Source of the DNA: CAMYMQ01 sp963730305
Lineage (GTDB): Bacteria; Pseudomonadota; Alphaproteobacteria; Bin65
NCBI GenBank assembly: GCA_963730305.1
Contig: CAVSRB010000009.1
Span: 62,001 to 126,000 of the forward strand
Direction: 5' to 3'
Length of the DNA: 64,000 nucleotides
Part shown: positions 1-7,253 of the stretch, in pieces
Numbering within the stretch: the first letter of the stretch is position 1
How the letters are laid out: each line of letters opens with the position of its first letter
Notes under the pieces: generated by a model
What the model was told of the DNA's origin: nothing
Databases searched by the model: none
Seen by the model: the letters and a program-made list of their open reading frames with translations, nothing else
Position numbers and translations under genes: made by a program

Positions 1-181
1 GGCTGGGGCTGGTTCCTGTTCGGCGGCCTGGTCTCGGTCATCATCGGCGTGCTTGATCCTGGCCGGGCTGCCGGGGTCGAGCCTGTGGGCGATCGGCCTC
101 CTGGTCGGCATCGACTTCCTGTTCTTCGGCACCACCCTGATCGCGGTCGCCGTTGCGGCGGGCAAGGCCCCGACGGGCTGA
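1..181 (+). CDS. HdeD-family membrane protein, C-terminal fragment, frameshifted
   Basis: The window opens inside a gene whose last ~60 residues read as two hydrophobic helices with the HdeD (DUF308) pattern: GWGWFLFGGLVSVIIGVL, then LILAGLPGSSLWAIGLLVG, ending ...AGKAPTG before a TGA at 179-181. The two halves are in different frames. The first uses codons starting at position 1; from about position 53 the reading continues one base further on, so there is one extra base near 52-53 (GTGCTTGATC, expected GTGCTGATC). HdeD proteins are small six-helix inner-membrane proteins, linked to acid resistance in enterobacteria; the role here is unknown. The N-terminus lies outside the window. The family call is fairly safe. 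Whether the frameshift is real is doubtful, since five other genes in the window show the same kind of defect. Confidence 0.65.
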   Translation, partial: AGAGSCSAAWSRSSSACLILAGLPGSSLWAIGLLVGIDFLFFGTTLIAVAVAAGKAPTG

Positions 182-301
182 TTCCCCCGTTGGCCTCGCC
201 GCACGCCACCCTATATTGCCCGGCGAACCCATCATCGCCGGTGACGGCGGCGATGGCGGCGACGGACCGGAAGAGAGACCGGTAACGAACCGGGTAGGGG
301 C

Positions 302-674
302 ATGACCAGATACTGGGTGGTCGGCGGCGAATACCAGTCGACCAATTTCCGCGAACTCAGCCCGGGCGCGACCGAGGAGCGCCTCGGCCCGTTCGACAGC
401 TACGAGGCGGCGCGCAAGAAGTGGGCCGAGCGCGCCATGGCGACGGTCGACAGCGCGACCGCGCGCTTCCGCATCGAGGAGGATTCCTCGGTCGAATTCT
501 GGGTCGTCGGCGGCACCTTCGCCGACGCCCATTTCGAGGCGCTGGCGCCCGGGGCGACCGAGGAGCGCTACGGCCCGTATCCGCTCCGAGGACCTGGCCT
601 ACGCCAAGTGGCGCGAGCGCTCGATGGCGACCGAGGAGGATCCGCTCGCCCGCTACCGGATCGAGCGGATCTAG
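302..674 (+). CDS. Tandem DUF4170 protein, frameshifted in the second repeat
   Basis: Two copies of the small DUF4170 domain lie head to tail. Copy 1 starts YWVVGGEYQSTNF and ends ATARFRIEED; copy 2 starts FWVVGGTFADAHF and ends PLARYRIERI before TAG at 672-674. Both share ATEER.GP and a KW..R.MAT motif, so this is an internal duplication, not two genes. Copy 2 is broken by one extra base at about 581 (TATCCGCTCC); removing one C restores an uninterrupted ~123-residue protein that aligns residue for residue with copy 1. Without the correction, translation runs on into the next gene and gives a false 381-residue fusion. DUF4170 has no assigned function. The ATG at 302 follows a purine-rich stretch. 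There is no signal peptide, so it is probably cytoplasmic. Confidence 0.7.
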
Positions 675-703
675 GCCCCCACCTTCGCGGGAGGATGCTG
701 ACG

Positions 704-1447
704 ATGTCGATGTACGTCCCGCCGGCGGCGATGGACCCGGTCGAGCGGGCGACGACCTATCCCTACCACATCCCCGACCACGCCTTCGTCTTCGAGCACG
801 GCCGCTGGCACGCCGCCGACAACGAACGGATCGCGGCGCTGACCCGCGGCCGCGCGCCGGTGATCGCCTGCGGCTCGAACCGCTCGCCGGAGCAGCTGGC
901 GCGCAAGTACGCCGACTTCGAGCATGTCGTGATCCCGGTCGAGCGCGCCTGGGTCGACGACTTCGACGTCGTCTTCGCCGCCCACATCACCGGCTACGGC
1001 TCGATCGCGGCCAACCTCCAGCACGTCCCCGGCGCGCGGGTCGAGGTCTCGATCACCTGGCTGTCCGACGAGCTGATGGCGCGGATGCACGCCACCGAGG
1101 GGCGCGGCGCCGACTACGACTATGCCCGGCTCGAGGGCCTGGCCCTGCGCACCGAGCACGGCGAGACCCGCGACACCGCCTTCGCCTATGTCTACCGCCA
1201 CGGCTCGCTCAACGTCGCCGGCGACCATGCCGGGCTGCACGAGATCGCGGTCGAGAACCGGCCCCATCCGTCGCTGCGCCAGCGCGAGGCGATCGCGCAC
1301 GTCCAGGCGCGCATCGGCCGCGCCTGCGCGCTCGAGGACTTCATCCACGAGACCATCGCCGACGAGGACCTGCGCCACGAGCGCGAGACGCTGTTGCAGG
1401 AAGACGCGATCCCGTTCCGCTGGACGCGCTGGTCGGTGGTGGAATAG
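704..1447 (+). CDS. Gamma-glutamylcyclotransferase-like hypothetical protein
   Basis: A 247-residue soluble protein. Residues ~55-75 (PVIACGSNRSPEQLARKY) resemble the YGSN loop of GGCT/AIG2-fold proteins. The later stretch MHATEG...YDYARLEG resembles the acidic catalytic region of that fold. Both are weak, motif-level matches, so the enzymatic activity is inference. I chose ATG 704 because GGGAGG at 689-694 sits about 9 bases upstream; an in-frame ATG at 695 would have no spacing. It follows the DUF4170 gene by 29 bases and may be cotranscribed. With the frameshift in the preceding gene the two appear fused, which is almost certainly an artefact. C-terminal residues are charged and rich in Glu and Arg. 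Family membership is uncertain. Confidence 0.55.
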   Translation: MSMYVPPAAMDPVERATTYPYHIPDHAFVFEHGRWHAADNERIAALTRGRAPVIACGSNRSPEQLARKYADFEHVVIPVERAWVDDFDVVFAAHITGYGSIAANLQHVPGARVEVSITWLSDELMARMHATEGRGADYDYARLEGLALRTEHGETRDTAFAYVYRHGSLNVAGDHAGLHEIAVENRPHPSLRQREAIAHVQARIGRACALEDFIHETIADEDLRHERETLLQEDAIPFRWTRWSVVE

Positions 1448-1471
1448 GGACGTGTGCCGGTGTCCGGCCTC

Positions 1472-1578
1472 ACATCCTTCGAGACGCCCCTGCGGGGCTC
1501 CCCAGGAAGAAGCCTCTGATCGAGGTCGGCCAACACCTTCATCCTGAGGAGGCCGCGAAGCGGCCGTCTCGATGGATG
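1472..1578. repeat. Paired-arm intergenic inverted repeat (CATCCTTCGAG family)
   Basis: The 190-base gap after the GGCT-like gene holds two related arms in opposite orientation. The left arm starts CATCCTTCGAGACGCCCC and contains a GCCCCTGCGGGGC hairpin. The right arm (from about 1538) starts TTCATCCTGAGGAGGCCGCG and ends GTCTCGATGGATG. The same consensus, better preserved, occurs at 39779-39904. It resembles the REP-like intergenic palindromes common in alphaproteobacteria. This copy has mismatches. It lies between genes on the same strand and could form a transcript-end hairpin, but there is no T-run. Confidence 0.6.
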
Positions 1579-1638
1579 GGATGACGGGCACTTCCGGCGT
1601 CGCCCGAGGCGGTCGGCCGGAGCCTTGAGGAAAGACGG

Positions 1639-2340
1639 ATGCGCTTCTCGATCGAGCCGGTCCTCGACGCCTTCCCCGGCTACCGCGTCGGCGTGGTCGT
1701 CGCCGAGGACCTGAGCGTCCCCGAGGCGTCGGGGGCCGAATGGGACGCGGCGATGACCGCGATCGAGGCGGCGGTGCGGGCGCGCTGGGCCGGGGTCGAG
1801 CTGTCGCAGATCCCCGGCATCGCCGACTGGCGTGCGGCCTACAAGGCGTTCGGCATCAAGCGGACCAGCTACCGCTCCTCGGTCGAGCGGCTGGTCAAGA
1901 ACATCCTCGCCGGCCGGCCGCTGCCGCGGATCAACGGGCTGGTCGACATCTACAACGCGCTGTCGGCCCAATTCGTCCTGCCTGCCGGGGCCGACGACCT
2001 GGACAGGGTCGCGGGCGACGTGTGCTTCCGGCCCGGCGGCCCCGGCGACAGCTATATCCGGCTGGGCGACGAGACCGGCGCCGAGGACCCGCCCAAGCCG
2101 GGCGAGATCGTCTACGCCGACGCGCAGAAGGTGCTGTGCCGGCGCTGGAACTGGTCGCAGGACGCGCGCAGCGCGGTGACGCCGGCGACCCGCCGGGCCG
2201 TGGTGACCTTCCAGTCGCTCGGCGCCGAGCCGCCGGAGCCCGCGGTGGACGCGCTGGTCGCCGCGCTCGCGGCCCGGTGCGGGGGGCGGTCGCGCCACTG
2301 GATCCTCGACCGCGCGACGCCGCACGCCGACATCGGCTGA
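1639..2340 (+). CDS. B3/4-domain protein (PheRS beta-like editing domain)
   Basis: A 233-residue protein with the B3/4 fold found in the beta subunit of phenylalanyl-tRNA synthetase, where it edits mischarged Tyr-tRNA(Phe). Supporting features are the ADWRAAYKAFGIKRTSYRSS stretch near residues 57-76, LPRINGLVDIYNALS near 94-108, the glycine-rich RPGGPGDSYIRLGD strand, and the late CRRWNWSQD..S.VTPATR motif. Free-standing B3/4 proteins are widespread, usually annotated only by domain; a role in trans-editing of tRNA is a family-level suggestion. The gene sits alone after an intergenic repeat, with AGGAAAGACGG just before the ATG. No membrane segment or signal peptide is visible. Confidence 0.75.
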   Translation: MRFSIEPVLDAFPGYRVGVVVAEDLSVPEASGAEWDAAMTAIEAAVRARWAGVELSQIPGIADWRAAYKAFGIKRTSYRSSVERLVKNILAGRPLPRINGLVDIYNALSAQFVLPAGADDLDRVAGDVCFRPGGPGDSYIRLGDETGAEDPPKPGEIVYADAQKVLCRRWNWSQDARSAVTPATRRAVVTFQSLGAEPPEPAVDALVAALAARCGGRSRHWILDRATPHADIG

Positions 2341-2476
2341 GCCCACGGCGCGGCGCCCGCTTCGCCGCCGCGGCCGGGCCTCGCCGCAGGCACGATTTGT
2401 GTACCGCCGCTTGGTCATGCGTGGCATCATTTTGCCGTAATCGGCGCGGCCGCGCCGATCCGCGAGGGAGACAAAA

Positions 2477-2833
2477 ATGAAGATCCGTATTCTGTCCCTG
2501 CTTGCCCTTTTCGCCGTCGCGTTCGCCGCACCGGTAGCGACGGCGCAACCCGCTTCCGCAGAGACCATCACCGCCGACAACGCCATGCAGGTCATCCGCC
2601 AGGAGGCCCGCTGGGTCGTTCGCCGCGTCTGCCGCCCGTATCGCCGCTGCTTCACGCGGTATCGCGTCTATCGCCGTCCGATCTATCGCACGGTCTGCCG
2701 CCGCTACCGGATGGGCAACCGCTGGCACCGCCGCTGCGTGCGCCGCGTCGTCGGCTACCGCACCTACCGCCGGCCGCACCGCGTCTGCCGCGTCTTCCGG
2801 CGCTGCTACACCCGCCGCGTCTGGGTGCGCTAG
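2477..2833 (+). CDS. Secreted Arg/Cys/Tyr-rich small protein
   Basis: This 118-residue protein begins with a clear signal peptide (MKIRILSLLALFAVAFAAPVA, likely cleavage after ...TAQPASA). A short acidic linker is followed by an extraordinarily basic tail: the last ~77 residues contain about 30 Arg, 6 Cys and many Tyr, arranged as repeating RR/RVYRR/VCR motifs with no acidic residue. GAGGGAGACAAAA before the ATG is a good ribosome binding site, and a strong terminator follows at 2894, so it is a single-gene transcript. I do not recognise a functional family. The even spacing of Cys and Arg-Tyr pairs could suit disulfide-linked binding of polyanions such as DNA, LPS or teichoic-like polymers, but that is speculation. 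Confidence 0.7.
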   Translation: MKIRILSLLALFAVAFAAPVATAQPASAETITADNAMQVIRQEARWVVRRVCRPYRRCFTRYRVYRRPIYRTVCRRYRMGNRWHRRCVRRVVGYRTYRRPHRVCRVFRRCYTRRVWVR

Positions 2834-2893
2834 ACACGCCGCTTTCGCCGGGGCCGAGGGGCGCCTGCCGCTCTTCAGTCCCGGCCGAATTCG

Positions 2894-2917
2894 CCGCCGC
2901 CTTCGGGCGGCGGTTTT
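2894..2917 (+). terminator. Rho-independent terminator
   Basis: An 8-bp GC stem (CCGCCGCC at 2894-2901, GGCGGCGG at 2906-2913) closes a TTCG tetraloop and is followed directly by TTTTCGTTT. It lies 60 bases after the Arg-rich secreted protein and ends that transcript. Confidence 0.8.
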
Positions 2918-2956
2918 CGTTTCACCCGGGCGCCGGTTTGGCGTATCGCTTCCGCC

Positions 2957-3571
2957 ATGGCTAAGGACACCGGCAAGGGCCGATCGAAGGGCCGCCGTTC
3001 GCAAGGCGCCACGCTGGCCGCCGTCGAGATCCGCGACATGGCGCTCGAAGACCTGCCCGGCGTGTTCGCGCTCGGCGAGAGCGTCTTCCTGGCGACCGAA
3101 GCGCCCAACCTCTACCGCACCTGGGACGAGTACGAGCTGATCGACAACTACAGCAGCGACGGCGAGTTCTGCTTCGTCGCCGAGCTGGACGACCGGCTGG
3201 TCGGCTTCGTCATCGGCACCGTGATCGAGAAGCGCAAGAGCGCGTGGACCTACGGCTACCTGGTCTGGCTCGGGGTCGAGCCGGAACTGGAGGGCCAGGG
3301 CGTCGCGCGCCGGCTGGTCGCCCGGCTCACCGATACCTTCATCGAGGCCGGGGCGCGGATCATGATGGTCGACACCAACGCCGACAACGAGAAGGCGCTG
3401 GCCTTCTTCGAGCGCGCCGGCTTCGGCCAGCCCGAGGAGCACGTCTACCTGACCCGGAACCTGACCACGCTGCCGGAATACAAGCGCTACCGCGAGCAGG
3501 AAGCGGCGGTCGAGGAGAGCCGCAAGGCCCTGCGCCGCCGCAAGCCGCCGCGCAGCGGCGGAAGGCGATAG
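2957..3571 (+). CDS. GNAT-family N-acetyltransferase
   Basis: A 204-residue GNAT enzyme that would transfer an acetyl group from acetyl-CoA to an unknown amine. The acetyl-CoA-binding motif A is clear: LVWLGVEPELEGQGVARRLV at about residues 97-116. It is followed by the C-terminal DTNADNEKALAFFERAGF signature, where GNAT enzymes bind the pantetheine arm. The first ~20 residues are Lys/Arg-rich, as is the C-terminal tail (RKALRRRKPPRSGGRR), suggesting a protein or nucleic-acid partner such as ribosomal protein acetylation; that is inference. It is followed after 8 bases by the M20 peptidase, probably as an operon. Confidence 0.82.
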   Translation: MAKDTGKGRSKGRRSQGATLAAVEIRDMALEDLPGVFALGESVFLATEAPNLYRTWDEYELIDNYSSDGEFCFVAELDDRLVGFVIGTVIEKRKSAWTYGYLVWLGVEPELEGQGVARRLVARLTDTFIEAGARIMMVDTNADNEKALAFFERAGFGQPEEHVYLTRNLTTLPEYKRYREQEAAVEESRKALRRRKPPRSGGRR

Positions 3572-3579
3572 GCCGGCCG

Positions 3580-4737
3580 ATGGTTTCGGCGTTCGACACG
3601 ATCGACGGGGCGATCGACCCGGACCGGCTGACCGGGCTGCTCACCGCCGCGGTCGAGCAGTACAGCCCGTCCTATGCCGAGGAGCCGGCGATGGACGTGT
3701 TCGCCGAGGCGATCGGCGGGGCGGGGCTGGCCTATCTCCACCAGCCGGTTGCCGGCGCGGGGCAGAGCGAGGCGCGCGGCAACCTGATCGTCGAGCTGGG
3801 GCCGCGCCCGGCCAGCCTGATGTGGGTCGGCCACGTCGACACGGTGCCGCCGATGGAGGAGGAACAGCTCTCGCCGCGGGTCGAGGACGGCCTCCTCTAC
3901 GGCCTGGGCAGCGCCGATATGAAGGGCGGCTGCGCGGCGATGGTCGAGGCGCTGCTGGCGCTCACCGCCTCCGGCGTCGAGTTGAAGCGGGGGCTCGCGG
4001 TCGCGCTGGTGGTCGGCGAGGAGGAGTATGGCGACGGCTCGGCGGCGCTGATCGAGCGGACCGGCGCGCCGCTGACCGTGATCGGCGAGCCCACCGGGCT
4101 GGTGCCCTGCCTCGACCACTACGGCTATTTCGAATACCGGCTGCGGGCGCGCGGCAACCAGGTCCACGCCGCCCTGCCGGAGCTGGGCGCCAGCGCGATC
4201 CACGCCATGCTCGGCTGGCTGACCGCCGCCTTCGAGGGCGCGCAGGCGCCGGCGCTGTTCGACCGGCTGGCGATGAACCCGCGCGAGATCCGCGGCGGCG
4301 GCGACATGTTCGTGGTCGCCGAGGCGTGCGAGGCCTTCGTCGACATCCACGGCGTGCCGGGGGTGTCGGAGGCGGACGTGGACGCCCTGATCGCGGACGC
4401 GCGCGAGCGGGCGGCGCTGGCCCACGCCGGCTGCGCACTCCAATCCGACTGCGTCTTCGCCGCGCCCGGTTACGCCGTGCCGGACGACGACGACCGGCTC
4501 GACCCGCTGCGCCGGGCCTACCGGCGGCGCGACGGCGCGGACGCGGGCTGGCGGCCGGCCGCGTTCCGGTCGCACTCCGACGGCTCGCTGTTCCACCAGG
4601 CGGGGTCGCTGCCGGTGATCTGCGGGCCGGGCCGGCTCGAGGTCGCCCACACCCGCCACGAGCACGTCGCCCTGGCCGAGGTCGAGGCGGCGGCGCGGCT
4701 CTATGCGGCGATGATCTACGAGGCCTGCGTGGCCTGA
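3580..4737 (+). CDS. M20-family metallopeptidase / deacylase (ArgE/DapE-like)
   Basis: A 385-residue zinc amidohydrolase of the M20 family (ArgE/DapE/carboxypeptidase G2). Metal and catalytic motifs appear in the expected order: GHVDTVPP (His and catalytic Asp, ~residue 87), GLGSADMKGG (bridging Asp, ~109), GEEEYGDG (catalytic Glu pair, ~147), then IGEPTG and a late His in EVAHTRHEHV. A dimerisation domain is inserted after GEPTG. Substrate is not predictable: acetylornithine, succinyl-diaminopimelate or a dipeptide are all possible. The gene begins at ATG 3580 just after the GNAT stop. Neighbouring genes give no pathway, so I leave the symbol blank. Confidence 0.85.
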   Translation: MVSAFDTIDGAIDPDRLTGLLTAAVEQYSPSYAEEPAMDVFAEAIGGAGLAYLHQPVAGAGQSEARGNLIVELGPRPASLMWVGHVDTVPPMEEEQLSPRVEDGLLYGLGSADMKGGCAAMVEALLALTASGVELKRGLAVALVVGEEEYGDGSAALIERTGAPLTVIGEPTGLVPCLDHYGYFEYRLRARGNQVHAALPELGASAIHAMLGWLTAAFEGAQAPALFDRLAMNPREIRGGGDMFVVAEACEAFVDIHGVPGVSEADVDALIADARERAALAHAGCALQSDCVFAAPGYAVPDDDDRLDPLRRAYRRRDGADAGWRPAAFRSHSDGSLFHQAGSLPVICGPGRLEVAHTRHEHVALAEVEAAARLYAAMIYEACVA

Positions 4738-4753
4738 GCGGCCTCCGGGTCGA

Positions 4754-5416
4754 TCAGGGCAGCACCCGCCACACCCGGGCGTTGCGCACGTCGGTGTCCT
4801 CGATCGCCTTGGTCGTCGGCACCGAGTACCGGGCCAGTTCTTCGAGCCCGATCTTGGGCATGAACGTCCGCATCGGGTCGCCCAGATAGACCGGCGTGCC
4901 GTCGGCGGCGAGGGTGCGCAGCCAGGCGATCATCCGCTGCGACGGCGTCTGCTCGTAGCAGATGTCGCCGGCGAAGATCACGTCCCAGCCCGGATTGGTC
5001 CGCCCGACGATGTCGTCGCACAGCAGATCGAGGGCGACGCCGTTCTCGGCCGCGTTGGCCTCGGCCGCGGCGATCGCGAAGCGGTCGATGTCGCTGGCGG
5101 TGACCCGGGCCGCCCCGGCCAGCGCGGCGGCGATGGCGACCAGCCCGCCGCCGGTGGCGAAGTCGAGCACGCGCCGGCCGCGCACCAGCGCCGGGTCGTC
5201 GAGGATGTAGCGCGCCAGCGCCTGGCCGCCGGCCCAGGCGAAGGCCCAGAAGGGCGGCGGCAGGCCCATCTCCTCCAGCGCCGCCTCGGTCGCCTCCCAC
5301 AGCTCGGTGACCTCGGTCGCCTGGTAGAGCCGGATCTCGGGGATCAGCGGCGGGGCGAGCAGCTGGGTGTGCGCGCGGATGAAGGCGGCGGGATCGGCCG
5401 CCGCGGCCGTCGCCAT
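4754..5416 (-). CDS. Class I SAM-dependent methyltransferase (ETF-beta lysine methyltransferase-like)
   Basis: A 220-residue methyltransferase. Motif I (RRVLDFATGGGLVAIAAA, ~residues 81-98) and the post-I acidic residue (ASDIDRFA) mark the SAM site. The preceding PPPFWAFAWAGGQALARYIL and the motif-IV-like FAGDICYEQ resemble the group containing ETFBKMT and PrmA-like protein lysine methyltransferases. A protein target, possibly electron-transfer flavoprotein, is inference; an ETF-QO gene lies at the far end of this window but not nearby. Its ATG overlaps the ubiA stop by one base (TGATG), so the two are translationally coupled and cotranscribed. Confidence 0.8.
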   Translation of the reverse strand: MATAAAADPAAFIRAHTQLLAPPLIPEIRLYQATEVTELWEATEAALEEMGLPPPFWAFAWAGGQALARYILDDPALVRGRRVLDFATGGGLVAIAAALAGAARVTASDIDRFAIAAAEANAAENGVALDLLCDDIVGRTNPGWDVIFAGDICYEQTPSQRMIAWLRTLAADGTPVYLGDPMRTFMPKIGLEELARYSVPTTKAIEDTDVRNARVWRVLP

Positions 5417-6375
5417 CAGCTATGGACCAGCAGGTCGGCGAACAGCCCGCCCAGGATCAGCCAGCCATAGAGCCGGTTCGACTTGAACTTGCGCAGGCAG
5501 TCGGCCGGGTCGTCGAGGTCGATGCGAACGACTTGCCAGAGGAGTTGCAGACCGCCCAGGCCGAGCGCGGCGTAGAACAGCCAGCCGAGCCCGTCGAGCC
5601 AGCCGGCCACCCCGGTCAGCACCAGCGCCACCGCGTAGAAGCCGAACAGCCAGGGCCGGGTGTTGGCGCCGAACTTGAGCGCCGTGGACTTCACCCCGAT
5701 CAGGATGTCGTCCTCCTTGTCCTGGTGGGCGTAGATCGTGTCGTAGCCGAGCGTCCAGGAGATGCCGGCGAGGTAGAGCACCACCGCCGGCCAGCCGAGG
5801 TCGCCGCGCACCGCCGCCCAGCCGAGCAGCGCGCCCCAGTTGAAGGCGAGCCCCAGCACGATCTGCGGCCAATAGGTCACCCGCTTCATCAGCGGATAGG
5901 TGAACACGACCGCCAGCGAGGCCACCCCGACCCCGACCGCGAACCAGTTGAACTGGAGCAGGATGGCCAGCCCGGCGAGCATCTGCAGGCCCATGAAGCC
6001 GAGCGCCTGGGTGACGCTGACCTGGCCGCTCGGGATCGGCCGGGTCCGGGTGCGCTCGACCTTGGCGTCGAAGTTGCGGTCGGTGACGTCGTTCCAGGTG
6101 CAGCCGGCGCCGCGCATGATCACCGCGCCCAGCCCGAACAAGAGATAGAGCCAGGCGAGCCGTCCGGCCGACTGCCAGCTCCAGGCGAGCTTCTCCGGCG
6201 CCAGCGCCAGGCTCCACCAGCATGGGAACAGCAACAGCCAGGTGCCGATCGGCCGGTCGAGCCGCATCAGACGGGCGTAGGGCCGCATCGCGCCCGGCAG
6301 CCGGTCGACCCAGCTCCGGGTCGGCATGTCGGTGCCCTCGATCAGACCGGGGCTGCTTTTTGCCGCTTGCGCCAT
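5416..6375 (-). CDS. ubiA: 4-hydroxybenzoate polyprenyltransferase
   Basis: UbiA attaches the polyprenyl tail to 4-hydroxybenzoate in ubiquinone synthesis, in the inner membrane. The protein (319 residues) has about eight hydrophobic helices and the diagnostic Mg-prenyl-diphosphate motif NDVTDRNFDAKVERTRTRP at about residues 95-113. The second Asp-rich motif is DTIYAHQDKEDD near 213-224. I chose ATG 6375 (MAQAAKSS...), preceded by GAGAGAGGAACC. An upstream in-frame start at 6426 would overlap the divergent rsmE start. The ubiA/rsmE/gshA arrangement is a known alphaproteobacterial neighbourhood. Confidence 0.93.
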   Translation of the reverse strand: MAQAAKSSPGLIEGTDMPTRSWVDRLPGAMRPYARLMRLDRPIGTWLLLFPCWWSLALAPEKLAWSWQSAGRLAWLYLLFGLGAVIMRGAGCTWNDVTDRNFDAKVERTRTRPIPSGQVSVTQALGFMGLQMLAGLAILLQFNWFAVGVGVASLAVVFTYPLMKRVTYWPQIVLGLAFNWGALLGWAAVRGDLGWPAVVLYLAGISWTLGYDTIYAHQDKEDDILIGVKSTALKFGANTRPWLFGFYAVALVLTGVAGWLDGLGWLFYAALGLGGLQLLWQVVRIDLDDPADCLRKFKSNRLYGWLILGGLFADLLVHS

Positions 6376-6404
6376 AAGCCGGGTTCGGTTCCTCTCTCGC
6401 CACG

Positions 6405-7193
6405 ATGGGGGCACGATCGCACGCATCCGACGCCGGCGCGGCCTCTCGACCGTCCGGCATCCGCCTGTTCGTCGACCGGCCGCTGGCCGCGGGCGTCGAC
6501 GTCGCGCTCGACCGCGCGCAGGCCCATTATCTTCGCAATGTCATGCGGGTCCAAGCGGGCAGCGTGATCGCCCTGTTCAACGCGCGCGACGGCGAGTGGC
6601 GGGCGACGCTCGAAGCGGTCGGCAAGAACGAGGCCGTCTGCCGCCCGGTCGAGCAGGCGCGCGCGCCGGCGCCGGAACCCGATCTGTGGCTGGTGTTCGC
6701 GCCGGTCAAGCGCGGGCCGCTCGACCTGGTCGCCCAGAAGGCGACCGAGCTCGGCGTCTGTGCGCTCCAGCCGGTGTTCACCCGGCGCACGGCGGTCGCG
6801 CGGGTCAACGAGGACCGGCTGCGCGCGATCGCGGTCGAGGCCGCCGAGCAGTGCGAGCGGCTGTCGGTGCCCGAGATCCGCGCCCCACTGCCGCTCGACC
6901 GGCTGCTCGCGGACTGGCCGCTGGAGCGCCACATCCTGCTGTGCGACGAGACCGGGGCAGGGCCGCCGGTCGCCGCGGCGCTCGCGGCGGCGGCCGCGCC
7001 GGCGGGCGCGCCGTGGGCCGTGTTCGTCGGCCCGGAAGGCGGCTATGCACCGGAGGAGCTTGACGCGATCCGCAAACTTACCATTGTTACGCCCGCGTCG
7101 CTCGGCGACCGGATCTTGCGGGCCGATACGGCGGCGATCGCCGCCCTGGCTTGCTGGCAGGCCCTGCTCGGCGATTGGGGAAAGCGAACGTGA
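6405..7193 (+). CDS. rsmE: 16S rRNA (uracil-1498-N3)-methyltransferase
   Basis: RsmE methylates U1498 of 16S rRNA in the 30S subunit. The 262-residue protein has an N-terminal PUA-like domain (HYLRNVMRVQAGSVIALF, ~41-58) and a C-terminal SPOUT knot with VFVGPEGGYAPEEL near residue 207 and LGDRILRADTAAIAAL near 237. The KATELGV motif near 112 is typical. Its start lies only 29 bases from the divergent ubiA start, so the two promoters must overlap the neighbouring coding sequence. gshA follows after about 60 bases. Confidence 0.93.
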   Translation: MGARSHASDAGAASRPSGIRLFVDRPLAAGVDVALDRAQAHYLRNVMRVQAGSVIALFNARDGEWRATLEAVGKNEAVCRPVEQARAPAPEPDLWLVFAPVKRGPLDLVAQKATELGVCALQPVFTRRTAVARVNEDRLRAIAVEAAEQCERLSVPEIRAPLPLDRLLADWPLERHILLCDETGAGPPVAAALAAAAAPAGAPWAVFVGPEGGYAPEELDAIRKLTIVTPASLGDRILRADTAAIAALACWQALLGDWGKRT

Positions 7194-7253
7194 CCTGGAT
7201 TGCCCGAACCTGGCCTTCCCCGCCCACCGGCCCATCCACCCAGAAATCACCGC

